Below, one piece after another: positions 9,943-19,090 of a stretch of 64,000 nucleotides of DNA. The notes beneath the pieces are model-generated. The model searched no databases. It saw only the letters and a program-made list of their open reading frames with translations, and was not told where the DNA came from. How positions within the stretch are numbered: the stretch's first letter is position 1; each line of letters starts with the position of its first letter. Source of the stretch: Saitoella complicata NRRL Y-17804 (lineage: Eukaryota; Ascomycota; Saitoellomycetes; Saitoellales; Saitoellaceae); assembly GCF_001661265.1 (NCBI RefSeq), contig NW_017566992.1, positions 186,001 through 250,000 on the forward strand, written 5' to 3'. A program made the translations under genes and the position numbers.

Positions 9943-12141
9943 CTACGCAGACTTAAATCCATACCCAGCATTCACCATCCCAGGCCTGGGCATCTGTCCC
10001 ATAGCCATCCCCATCCCCATCCCCATATTCTGTGCTCCAACCGGCACGCCTCCCATCTCAAATACCGGCTGCGGAACCTTATTATGTTCCCCCACCATCC
10101 CCATCTGCTGCTCCCCTTTCGTATAAACAACAGGCTGGCCCTTATGCACCTTCGCATGTCTCTTCAACTGATCCGGCCTCTGAAATGCCTTCCCACACCC
10201 CGCAACCTGACACTTATACGGCCTCTCGCTCGTATGCGTCCTAACGTGTTTCGCTAAATTACTACTCTCCGAGAACCGTTTTCCACAGCCCGGGAACTTG
10301 CATACGAGGGGTTTGTCGCCTGTGTGAGTACGCATGTGGACGGAGAGTGCGGTGGAGGCTGAGAAGCATTTGGAGCAGACTGAACAGACGAAGGGCCGTT
10401 CGCCGGTGTGGGTTCGCATGTGTTGTTTTAGCACTCCTTCTTCTGCGAATCTGTGCCCGCAGATGGGACATTTGTGAGGTCGGTCGCCTGTATGCGTTTG
10501 GAGATGGCGGAGGATTTTCTGGCGTTGGGTGAAGGGACGTTCGTCGCAGAGACGGTCACAGCCGAGCCAGCGGCATTCGTATTTTGCTTTTCGGCTGCCG
10601 ACGTGTGCATCGCGGACGTGTTCGCTGAGGGCTTCGGCGGTGGGGAAACATGCGTTGCAGACGTGTTCTTGGCTGACGTCTGAGGAGCCCAGAATGTCTT
10701 CTGATACCCACAGACATTGGTGGTGACCATGCGCTTGCTCCAGGTGAGTCGTCTTGACGTGCTCAACGAGACCTAGGCGAGTATCCGGGGTCGTGATCTG
10801 GTGATTACACGAATCCCAGTGACAATGAGGATGAGGCGCATGCATCTCCAGTAAATGCTCCGAGAACTCGGGTAAGGTAGGAAAGGTCTGATGACAATCC
10901 GACCAATGACAGTGAAAGAAGTCGGCGAGCATAAGATCGATGGTGCCTGACCCGTTCGCAGAAGTATCGATAGGTATAGCCGTGTGTTGTGCTTGGGAAA
11001 AGGACTGATGCTGGTTAATCTCTGTCGGTGACAAGCTCGGCGACGTAGGCAAATGATGTGAAGGTGTATGCTGGTGGTGGTGGTCATGATTATGCTCGTG
11101 ATGGCACAGATGCTGATGTTGATGTTGCAGTGACGGATATGCACCCAACTGCGATTCGAGATGAACATGGCTATGATGATGATGACTCGGAATCTGCGGC
11201 GGCGTAGGCAGCGGTATCGGCATCTGCCTCATTACGTCAAACTCCGCATACTTCTGAGCCTGCGCCTGAGCCTGACCGTCCACCCCAAATTTCTGATGCT
11301 CGTGAAAGTGATTATGCTGATGACTGTGAACATGCGGAATTCCAGCCTGGTGTAACTGAAGATGTTCGTGCGGGTTGAGAGCATGGTGGTGGTGAGGTTG
11401 GGAGAGGTGTGCGTGTTGGTCCATGCAACGCAGGAATTCTTCGTCTGACATTTGGGCATTTGGGACGTTTAGGTCTGCGCAGCAGTCCCAGGTGTCCATC
11501 GGGTTTGCCCATGGTAGGACGGTGGGTGTATGCGTGTGACTGCTGTGTGCTGGCGGATGAACGCACTCGGTGCAGTCATCAACAACTTCACCACAAGGCT
11601 CACCACAGGGCTCACAAGGTTCAGCACATGCATCCAAGCAAGTCTCCGCAGAACACTCTTCGTCGTCGCAACATTCCGCATCCGTGCTGTGACATGTAGA
11701 CAAGCATTCATCCCCACACACGGGATCCTCACAAGCAACTTCACTAGGACAACACGACGCAGCAGCAGGCTGACAATCTGGGGTACACAACTGCTGTAAG
11801 ATCAAATCCGTCGTCAAAGGATTCGACGGCGCACACTCCGCATCCGTACAACACTCCAACAACATCGCCGTATGGGGCCCATAAATCTTGCAATTATCCG
11901 CAAAGGAACTCGAACACCCTTGTTCTCCACACTCGCTCGCTGTCGGGATACCTTCGCAACACGATTCAGTCCCAGTACCAATTTCGTCGGTCAAGGCCAT
12001 CCTGTCGAAGTGATCCATAGCACAGAGTCTCTTGGGTGGTCGTTCGTCCGTGTCTAAGTACCCAACATGGCCTCTCCTCAACCGGGAGGGATTGTGCTGA
12101 TCATCCTCACGTCTTTCCGACTCGTGCGTGCTCATAACCAT
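9943..12141 (-). CDS. ZAP1: Zap1/ZafA-like zinc-responsive C2H2 transcription factor
   Basis: The gene encodes 732 aa without introns. The C-terminal third carries an array of C2H2 fingers. Atypical fingers (CHWSDCHQTF, CHWDSC, an interrupted finger beginning CLW) come first. Then comes YECRWLGCDR with FTQRQKILRHLQTH, and four regular fingers separated by THTGERP/THTSERP-type linkers. This order, including FTQRQK and GKRFSESSNLAKH, matches yeast Zap1 and Aspergillus ZafA, which activate zinc uptake genes when zinc is scarce. Upstream are a Cys-rich acidic region (about 28 Cys at residues 61-220) and a His-rich region (about 240-365). Both are plausible zinc-sensing segments, which is inference. 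The frame is open to 12516, but ATG 12141 (or 12135) is preferred because it leaves a 318-base divergent promoter to the next gene. Confidence 0.85.
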   Translation of the reverse strand: MVMSTHESERREDDQHNPSRLRRGHVGYLDTDERPPKRLCAMDHFDRMALTDEIGTGTESCCEGIPTASECGEQGCSSSFADNCKIYGPHTAMLLECCTDAECAPSNPLTTDLILQQLCTPDCQPAAASCCPSEVACEDPVCGDECLSTCHSTDAECCDDEECSAETCLDACAEPCEPCGEPCGEVVDDCTECVHPPAHSSHTHTPTVLPWANPMDTWDCCADLNVPNAQMSDEEFLRCMDQHAHLSQPHHHHALNPHEHLQLHQAGIPHVHSHQHNHFHEHQKFGVDGQAQAQAQKYAEFDVMRQMPIPLPTPPQIPSHHHHSHVHLESQLGAYPSLQHQHQHLCHHEHNHDHHHQHTPSHHLPTSPSLSPTEINQHQSFSQAQHTAIPIDTSANGSGTIDLMLADFFHCHWSDCHQTFPTLPEFSEHLLEMHAPHPHCHWDSCNHQITTPDTRLGLVEHVKTTHLEQAHGHHQCLWVSEDILGSSDVSQEHVCNACFPTAEALSEHVRDAHVGSRKAKYECRWLGCDRLCDERPFTQRQKILRHLQTHTGDRPHKCPICGHRFAEEGVLKQHMRTHTGERPFVCSVCSKCFSASTALSVHMRTHTGDKPLVCKFPGCGKRFSESSNLAKHVRTHTSERPYKCQVAGCGKAFQRPDQLKRHAKVHKGQPVVYTKGEQQMGMVGEHNKVPQPVFEMGGVPVGAQNMGMGMGMAMGQMPRPGMVNAGYGFKSA

Positions 12142-12147
12142 CAAGGT
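12137..12147 (+). promoter_or_regulatory. Possible zinc-response element at the start of the Zap1-like gene
   Basis: ACCATCAAGGT differs at one position from the yeast zinc-responsive element ACCTTNAAGGT. It contains the CAAGGT core reported for Aspergillus ZafA sites. It overlaps the proposed start codon at 12141 and lies directly upstream of the alternative start at 12135. Autoregulation is known for Zap1. A single imperfect match may be chance. Confidence 0.25.
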
Positions 12148-12459
12148 CCTCGCCGCCCATAGATTAAGGTGCAGCTGCCTACCGCGGATAAACGGCTGCG
12201 GCGAATGAGAGACGTAAGTTGGACTGTTATGAACAAGGCCCTGGATGTATGCTGCCAAGTCTTTCGATGAATCAACCTGCTTGAGTCCAGAGTACACGTT
12301 CCAAGCTGAGGTCGTCCTCCCCCCCACAGCAGGGCGGCAAGGCGCAGTCAATGCAGGGAGTTGGCAGGAGCGCGCGCAGGCGAACCGATCGTCTACGGGT
12401 ACGGTAGCGCTCTCCGCGTAATATCGACTCCAGTACACCCCGTCCAGCATACATTCAGC

Positions 12460-12967
12460 ATGGGAGCTCTCTGCGGTAGACAATCTGATTTCCAAGAAGA
12501 CCGTCTTCCGTCTCAACGGCCCTCTAAACCTTCTTCACACGCCGCCGGCGCATCGACCAGCGCCCGACCCACGACATCAACCGCACGCCAACGACAACCC
12601 AAGGGTAAGTCGAAATCCAACGGGCAACGACTAGGCGGCACAAGTCCAGAAGTATCGGCAACAGAAAGCGTCTCCGCACGGGACGCAGCAGCAGCAGCCG
12701 CAGAAGCCCGTGCAGCTGCGGCATCTTCGCGCGGGAAGCCCGTTTCGCCGACAATAGGCGGGAATGGCGGTCCTGGTGTTGTGGCAGGAGGTGGAAAACT
12801 GGCGAAGCAGTTGGAGGAGGAAAAGAGGAAGACGGATCGGCAGGTCTTGAAGGAAGCGGCGGAGAATGAGTTGGCGAGGAAGAGGGGGGAGCAGGGGAAT
12901 CTTGTGGTATGCCAAGCATCGTTTGTTATTGGACACTTTTACTGACGCTCTCATACAGTGGGATTGA
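12460..12967 (+). CDS. Small fungal N-myristoylation-type protein of unknown function
   Basis: Two exons (12460-12906, 12959-12967) encode 151 aa. The start MGALCGRQSDF has Gly2 and Cys5, a plausible myristoylation-palmitoylation signal. A Ser/Thr/Pro-rich disordered middle is followed by Ala-rich helices and a charged C-terminus containing GGGKLAKQLEEEKRKTDRQ. This layout recalls a widespread uncharacterised fungal family that begins MGxxCxKSS and carries a K/E-rich tail. The last exon would encode only Trp-Asp before the stop. It is supported by a GTATGC donor, a CTGAC branch site and a CATACAG acceptor. Without splicing the frame runs into a hydrophobic nonsense tail. The start was chosen over upstream Met codons because of the Gly2/Cys5 pattern and the divergent spacing from the zinc-finger gene. 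Confidence 0.7.
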
Positions 12968-13245
12968 ACTTCGGCAGCATCATTAGGTGAAATGCCTATA
13001 TCTGAGAGGCAAGATAGGGGGCCAGGAATACGGACGGCGGATGGATGGCGTTTGAATTAGTACCGCTCGACGATGGCTGGCAAGGTTGGTAAAGTCGACA
13101 ATCTTGACAAGCAAATGGTCTTAGTAGAAGCTTAACATGGTAAAGTCCCTGGTATATTGTCATCATGCCAGCATGACTGCTCGGTATCTTCCGTCCACCT
13201 CCCCACATCCTACATCACTTCCCTTCCCACACTCCTACCTCTCCC

Positions 13246-14282
13246 TCAACGATACAGCGTAATCTCCGACTGCTTGAAATACCGTCTCTGATCCTCATCA
13301 ATCAACACCAAACTCAAATAATACCTCGTCGAAAACTTCTTATTAACATCCCGGAACGTCGGCGTCAGATCGAACCCACCCAAAAACAGTCTGATCGGGA
13401 TCGTTTCACCACGGACTGGTGCGCCGTCCATGATCTCGAACCGAGTGATCGTTTCAGATTCGTTGTATTGATTCGGTGCCGCGCCTGTTGTTTCTCGCCG
13501 AATGATGGAGAGCTCCATGTGTTTGATCTTAAGTCGGACGAGGAGGAAGTAGATCTTCCCGACAATGACGTCTTTAAGGTGGTATTTTGATTTCGAGTAC
13601 TCGAATTCGATATGGAGACAATCCTCGATTCCGACGTCCATCTTGATGGAGGAGTTGGATTCGGGAACGGGACGGTAGGAATAGACCCACAATTCCTTCT
13701 CGCGGACAACGTCGGCGACGCGGCGGCTTACTGTTACGCGGACGAAGTAGCGTAGTTTTACGTTAATTCCGTGGTAGGATTCGTACTGCTTCTCGACGTT
13801 CTTGAACTCGAAGTCGAAGGTTTGCGCGTTTCGCATTTCGCCTGGTGCGGCGAGTTCTTGTACGAGCGAGAGGAACTCGTAGTGGTTCCCGCGATCAAAG
13901 AAGAGTTCGATAGAGCCAATGAATTGGACTTTGATACCGGTGTGTTCGAGTCGCTTGTTGTCCTTTGGTCGAATTGTAACGGAGCCTTTTACGGATTCAC
14001 CATCGAGGTAGAGCGGTGCCTGTAGAACGATGTCAGTCACATCCGAGGCGCAGACAGCTACACGCTATGCTACCTTCTCCCTCCGGTCCTTGTCGACCTT
14101 GACCTCTACCATCTTTCTCTCATCTGCAATTGACGGGTCAGCCGCATACATTTCGAGCGCCATCATGACCACGCACCTTCGCCATCCAACCGTAGATCGA
14201 TGTCAAGGGGACCTTTGAGAGCTGTCAGACGGGTTCATTCAACATGATTGAGTCTCTCACTCTTGAAGAATAACGAGGCCAT
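13246..14282 (-). CDS. VPS26: Retromer subunit Vps26
   Basis: Four exons (14282-14261, 14212-14177, 14123-14074, 14019-13246) encode 293 aa. Vps26 is the arrestin-fold subunit of the retromer cargo-recognition complex, which recycles receptors from endosomes to the Golgi. The spliced start reads MASLFFKSPLDIDLRLDGE, exactly the family N-terminus. Other hallmarks are HTGIKVQFIGSIELFFDRG, the LVQELAAPGE segment, and a C-terminal half with VGKIYFLLVRLKIKHMEL and ETIPIRLFLGGFDLTPT. The three introns are 48, 53 and 54 nt and crowd into the first 110 coding bases. The gene is divergent from gluconokinase, with 181 bases between the starts. Confidence 0.96.
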
Positions 14283-14463
14283 GGGGATGAATGCTTATCG
14301 TACGGTGTAGAGGTTGGTGCTGGTGGTGCATCAAGCAGTTGCGGTTGCCTGTCCCCATTCACGTCGCGCGTCTGGCGTTTCGGAACGTCTACCGGCTAAA
14401 GTCCGGGGAGGGCCGCCATATAAGAAGTCGGCCCCCAAGCAATTGAACCCCATCGCCGACAAG

Positions 14464-15096
14464 ATGGTCAAGCCAATCATCGTAGTAGCAGGTATGGTAT
14501 CAGAGATCGGCCAAGTAAGCCCGGCTCACGGATGATATACAGGCCCAGCATCCTGCGGAAAGACCTCCGCAGCCGAGGCAATCTCCCAAGAATTAAGGTT
14601 TACATACCTCGAGGGTGATGACTACCACCCACCAGAAAATATCAAGAAAATGTCTGAAGGCCACGCGCTCACCGACGACGACAGATGGCCTTGGCTCGAG
14701 CGGTTGCGTGAGGCTGCAATTAAGGCGGCGGAGGATCCAGAGGCGGATGGGGTTGTCGTTACCTGTTCGGCGCTGAAGAAGAAGTACCGCGACGTGCTCA
14801 ACAAAGCTGAGCAGTTGGAGCATGTTACGGTGTGGTACATGTTCCTCATCGCTACCGCCGAGGAGCTGGCGCATCGGATCGAAATGAGGCAGGGACACTT
14901 CATGAAGAAGGAGATGTTACAGAGTCAGCTTGACGCGCTGGAACTACCAAAGCAGGGTGAGGAGAAGTCCGTGCAGATTAATGTCATGGGAACGAAGGAG
15001 GAGAACAAACAGAAGATCATAGCGGAGACGAAGTGGATCTTGGCGGAGAGTGCGAAGGTTAGCACTTCCAGTGCTGATTCTGGGATCGTTGCTTGA
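14464..15096 (+). CDS. Gluconokinase
   Basis: Two exons (14464-14491, 14543-15096) encode 193 aa. The enzyme phosphorylates gluconate to 6-phosphogluconate, which feeds the pentose phosphate pathway. Splicing joins IIVVAG to GPASCGKTSAAE, creating the P-loop across the exon junction. LEGDDYHPPENIKKMSEGHALTDDDRWPWL is the diagnostic GntK substrate region (given here as family landmarks EGDDYHP, MSEGHALTDDDR and WPWL). The VTCSALKKKYRD motif follows. The first exon holds only nine codons. Its 51-nt intron has a GTATGG donor and an ATACAG acceptor. Confidence 0.93.
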
Positions 15097-15202
15097 GAGA
15101 TGCATATGGATATGATAGACGGTTTTGTAGCATATTGATACCAGCGATGCATATCAATCGAGGCGCTGGTAGTAAAAGAACGAAGATGGATGCCAGGCCA
15201 AG

Positions 15203-15207
15203 AAAAA
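15203..15207 (-). terminator. Pol III terminator of tRNA-Glu
   Basis: A T5 tract on the minus strand begins six bases beyond the tRNA 3' end. Runs of four or more T are the normal Pol III stop signal. Confidence 0.75.
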
Positions 15208-15212
15208 GAGTG

Positions 15213-15284
15213 TTCCGTTACGGGGAATCGAACCCCGGCCTCTTCGGTGAGAGCGAAGTATCCTAGCCCCTAGACCATAACGGA
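15213..15284 (-). tRNA. tRNA-Glu (anticodon CTC)
   Basis: The minus strand folds into a 72-nt cloverleaf. The acceptor stem pairs TCCGTTA with TAACGGA and the discriminator is A. The anticodon stem CTTCG/CGAAG encloses loop CTCTCAC, giving anticodon CTC, which reads GAG. The T arm contains GGTTCGATTCC, a canonical B box, and the D arm contains TGGTCTAGGGGCTAGGA. There is no intron. A run of five T on the minus strand (15203-15207) shortly after the 3' end fits a Pol III terminator. Confidence 0.95.
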
Positions 15285-16750
15285 TTAGATAGAAGTCAAA
15301 ATTACAATACTTTTTTATGTTACCTGTCAAATAAATTGGGCTGCAAAACTAGCATGTCGGTCCTACAACCATCGACAACGAGCATCCTGTACAATACGTA
15401 TTACGCAGAAGATAGATTCCATGGGATACGTATTCTGTTTGCCACTACGTTTTGCATGGAGTGCGGTACAAATACGGTTTTGTAGTAGCTCGATTTCACC
15501 GTACGGTATTTGGTATTGTTTTACTCCCCAATGTCTGTCGCCTCATCCGGATTCGGATGAGCAATGCGGAGGAGCAGTAAGACGTGGCAATGACCAAGTA
15601 TAGGCGTAGGAAGAAGGAACATTAGTCTCTAGATGTCTATGCTACTTTCACTTCACGGACTGTCCGCCCTCTCCTCCGCAGCCGAGCGGCCCAGCGGTAT
15701 TTAAATTTGACCGGCCACCCTCGATGGACAGCGCAAGAGGGAAGATAGTCCCATCACAGGAAGTCACGAGAAGTCAAGGGAAGTCATTAGATGTCACAGG
15801 AGAACACCAACCACACCGAAGACGGATCATATCACTCAGTCCTACTTCATACATCGAAACCAGTCACTTTTCCCACGTTCAGCAAATGTATTTACTATGA
15901 TCCGCTTTAAAGTTAACCGACGATCAGCCTTTGTCTAGAGGAACATTACTGGCTCTGCTTGTTAGAAGTCAGTATGAGGCATTCGATGCTGGAGAGACCT
16001 GGCAGAAAAAACAACACATAGTTGAATTCATAACGGATGACAACTTTACGCGTATGTGACTATCGTTCAGTTTGGGCTGGAAAGTGAACCATGCAATTCA
16101 CGCTATGTAAAAGCTCAGTATAATGTACTAAGAACTGTATCTTTGTCTTCTAGCGTGATGAGTAACTCGATTTTACCACGCGTGAGGTCAAGACTGTGCC
16201 ATATTGTCTACGTCAGATGTACGGTTTTGGCAGTGCCATGCTATCCTGCAGCCGACGACGGAAGTACTGAATCGAGATCATTATTCCGTCAAAGGATTCC
16301 TCCTTGTCGATATCCTGGGTTGCATAGACATCATGTCAATTAAGCTGGGTGCAGTGGACATATGTGAAAGGCAATAGCTTGTTGGACACAGTTGCACAGT
16401 TGCACAGACGCAGAAGATGAGTCAGGTCATCAGGATGAAAAGAACAATGAAGTGAACAGCGAAACTGTCATATTCAGCAGTCATCTAGACCGCATCTATT
16501 ATCGTATCCAGAAAAAAGCAAACAAAAAAGAAGACCCGTTCAACTTTTGTTGAAAAAGAACGCCGTACATGCTGTTGAACTCCAAAATCAGATTTTGTAA
16601 CATAGACGAAGTTGAGTCGTCTATGATTCCTCCCAGCAGTGATATATGAAACGAAAAAAAGCAAAACCGTAACCCTCCCGAAACCGTTACACGACTGCAA
16701 CTACCCCATTACTCAAACAACTACTAAACGTCTCCATGATGTGAGACAAT
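15285..16750. other. Largest gene-poor stretch of the window
   Basis: About 1.47 kb between the tRNA and the SAM synthetase stop contain no recognised gene. It is more AT-rich than its surroundings. The part next to 16751 is probably the SAM synthetase 3' region. It contains a tandem 10-bp repeat (15760-15799) inside a 58-codon open frame (15724-15900, plus strand), and a TATTTAAA element at 15698-15705. I see no conserved protein and no second tRNA. Confidence 0.5.
15760..15799 (+). repeat. Four degenerate 10-bp tandem units
   Basis: The units are GAAGTCACGA, GAAGTCAAGG, GAAGTCATTA and GATGTCACAG, each beginning GAAGTCA or a close variant. The period is exactly 10 bp, about one helical turn, so the GTCA cores would face the same side of the DNA. 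Confidence 0.7.
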
Positions 16751-17902
16751 TTAGAGCTCGAGCTTCTTGGGCTGCTCCCAGGGCTTGGACTGGTCGGTGA
16801 AGTGACCGTAGGAAGCGGTGGAGAGGTAGAAGGGGGTCTGGAGCTTGAGCTCCCTGACCATCACACCAGGACGCAAGTCGAAGTTCTTGCGGATGATAGC
16901 AACCAACTCGTCAGAAGACTTCTCAGAGGTACCGTAAGACTCGACGAAGATGGAGAGGGGCTCAGCGACACCGATGGCGTAGGAGAGCTGGACGAGAGCA
17001 CGCTTGGCCAAACCGGCAGCAACGAGGGACTTGGCGATCCAACGGGCAGCGTAGGCAGCGGAACGGTCAACCTTGGAGAAGTCCTTTCCGGAGAAAGCAC
17101 CTCCACCGTGGGCACCCCAACCACCGTAGGTGTCGACGATGATCTTACGACCAGTAAGACCAGCATCACCCTGGGGACCACCGATGACGAAACGGCCAGA
17201 GGGCTGGATGTGGTAGACGGTTTTGTCGTCCAAAAGGTTGGCGGGGATGACCTTCTTGATGATCTTCTCCAAGACCTCGGAACGGAGGTCCTCGGTGGTG
17301 ATCTCATCAGCATGCTGGACGGAGACAACGACGGTGTCGACGCGCTTGGGGATGACGGCACCACCAACGTTCTCGTACTCAATGGTGACCTGAGTCTTGG
17401 AGTCAGGGCGAAGCCAGTCAAGGGAACCATCGCGACGGCGGGCAGCCATCTCGGCGTTAAGCTTGTGGGAAAGGAGAATGGTCAAGGGCAAGAGCTCCTC
17501 GGTCTCGTTGGTAGCGTATCCGAACATGATACCCTGGTCACCGGCACCGAGCTTCTCGAGGTCCTGGTTCAAGTGGAGACCCTGAGCGATATCGGGGGAC
17601 TGCTTCTCGATGGCGACGAGGACGTTACAGGTCTTGTAGTCGAAACCCTTGTCGGAAGAGTCGTAACCAATCTGCTTGATGGTGTCACGGACGACCTTCT
17701 GGAAGTCGACGTTGGCGCGAGTGGTGATCTCACCGAAGACCATGATCATACCGGTCTTGGAGGCCGTCTCACAGGCAACCTTGGAGAAAGGGTCCTCGGT
17801 CAAACAGGCGTCGAGGATGGCATCGGAGACCTGGTCACAGATCTTGTCGGGATGACCCTCACCGACGGACTCGGAAGTGAAAAGGAAAGTGCTGCCAGCC
17901 AT
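16751..17902 (-). CDS. SAM2: S-adenosylmethionine synthetase
   Basis: A single exon encodes 383 aa. The enzyme makes S-adenosylmethionine from methionine and ATP. The ATP-binding [11 protein letters not shown], the [15 protein letters not shown] hexapeptide region and [19 protein letters not shown] are all intact. Codon use is strongly biased to C- and G-ending preferred codons, as in other highly expressed genes here (RPL9, PGK1). That bias leaves a long stop-free antisense frame, which is not a gene. The frame is open to 18061, but the family start [16 protein letters not shown] places the ATG at 17902. Confidence 0.97.
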   Translation of the reverse strand: MAGSTFLFTSESVGEGHPDKICDQVSDAILDACLTEDPFSKVACETASKTGMIMVFGEITTRANVDFQKVVRDTIKQIGYDSSDKGFDYKTCNVLVAIEKQSPDIAQGLHLNQDLEKLGAGDQGIMFGYATNETEELLPLTILLSHKLNAEMAARRRDGSLDWLRPDSKTQVTIEYENVGGAVIPKRVDTVVVSVQHADEITTEDLRSEVLEKIIKKVIPANLLDDKTVYHIQPSGRFVIGGPQGDAGLTGRKIIVDTYGGWGAHGGGAFSGKDFSKVDRSAAYAARWIAKSLVAAGLAKRALVQLSYAIGVAEPLSIFVESYGTSEKSSDELVAIIRKNFDLRPGVMVRELKLQTPFYLSTASYGHFTDQSKPWEQPKKLEL

Positions 17903-18199
17903 TGTTGGTATAGAGATGGTATGGGATGGGGGTTGGTGGATGAAGGTGCGGACCAGCGCCTTTTCTACTCCCCGGGCACTTGGACGCGATTTTCGGCCAG
18001 CGAATCGATCACTAAGGCAAGGCACTGGATTGCGACATTTATCCGTTACAAGGGTTTGCACTCGAGGAACCTCTTCTAAAAGTTTGTTTCAATTGATTCC
18101 AAACGACTCTACTCATCGACCGCTACCCTGCTGTACCGCTCACTCCCCGAATTGGGCGGGTCAACGGCGACGTTACAATCGACAAGCCGTGGTCAGAAA

Positions 18200-18922
18200 T
18201 CACATTTGAACAAGGTGACTTGCCAGCGAGAATATCATCTTGCCGAATTCGCCTAGAGGAAGACGCGTTGTGTGTCGTAGCTCTCCCTCGTATGTTCTCT
18301 GTCCGTTGCCTCCTTCACCCACGTAAGCTGCATCATCCACAACACAATAGTCCATCTCGCTCGGATCGGGACTTGGCGGTCGCTGGTGTTCAACGACAGG
18401 TTCAGGCTGCTCATCCTCGAGAATGGGTTCATAGCGCTCCAGTGCCGACGGCATGCACAACTCCTGCTGATCTAGCCATTGCTCGATGCCACACGGAGGA
18501 CTCGCCTTGGGTAATACTCCGAGGGGACGGAGTGATCGCCGTCGCGTGTATGAGTGCCAGCGAGGTGACCGGTGGGAAGGAAACACGGCCGATGATATCC
18601 GTCGGATGCCGAACATCTGTGGGCCGGGCTTTTCGCCCGGGGAAACCTCCTCGCTTGGCCAAAGACATCCAGCAGGAGCACAGGGCGGAGATGTCCTGGG
18701 AAAGAGAAGAGCTGGAGAAATGTCGAGCACTGAATCACGAGAGGAGGCCGAATCTTCCAGAACATCACCCTCCAGCTCGTTCAGGTCGCGATCGAGTGCA
18801 ACAGCGGACACGGCGGAATCCCTAGACTGGATGGTTGGACGCATTTTGAAGAGCAGACAGAAAGCAAAAGACGAGACCGAGCGACTCGATATACCCCCTA
18901 CAGCTCCCCAGTTCCAAACCAT
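18200..18922 (-). CDS. Doubtful hypothetical protein
   Basis: An uninterrupted frame of about 240 codons runs from ATG 18922 (or 19024). I recognise no family. The C-terminal half has an acidic, Pro-rich disordered stretch (ALERYEPILEDEQPEPVV, then PPSPDPSEMDYCVVDDAA) that looks protein-like. The N-terminal half is rich in Ser, Arg and Pro. It would be divergent from ADA2 with about 170 bases between starts. The opposite strand also has a 200-codon frame, so chance openness is a real alternative. Confidence 0.3.
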   Translation of the reverse strand: MVWNWGAVGGISSRSVSSFAFCLLFKMRPTIQSRDSAVSAVALDRDLNELEGDVLEDSASSRDSVLDISPALLFPRTSPPCAPAGCLWPSEEVSPGEKPGPQMFGIRRISSAVFPSHRSPRWHSYTRRRSLRPLGVLPKASPPCGIEQWLDQQELCMPSALERYEPILEDEQPEPVVEHQRPPSPDPSEMDYCVVDDAAYVGEGGNGQRTYEGELRHTTRLPLGEFGKMIFSLASHLVQM

Positions 18923-19090
18923 CCCCTTGACATCACCTTTATGATCCCGTCTAGCTTCTTCAGTAGATTCTGTACGATGCACATACGGCACAGTACGGGT
19001 ACGCACAACGCTGCAGCCAGCCACGCACTCGCCACTATACGAGCAACCTCACGTATTCACAAGAATCCCCCACAACAACCGTATCGCGTC

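Noticed and set aside
12142-12516. In-frame N-terminal extension of the Zap1-like gene (125 codons)
   Set aside because: It has no family similarity and would overlap the start of the divergent gene at 12460.
16802-18079. A 425-codon open frame antisense to SAM synthetase
   Set aside because: It mirrors a highly codon-biased gene; the peptide is a Gly/Leu/Asp/Glu-rich reflection with no domain.
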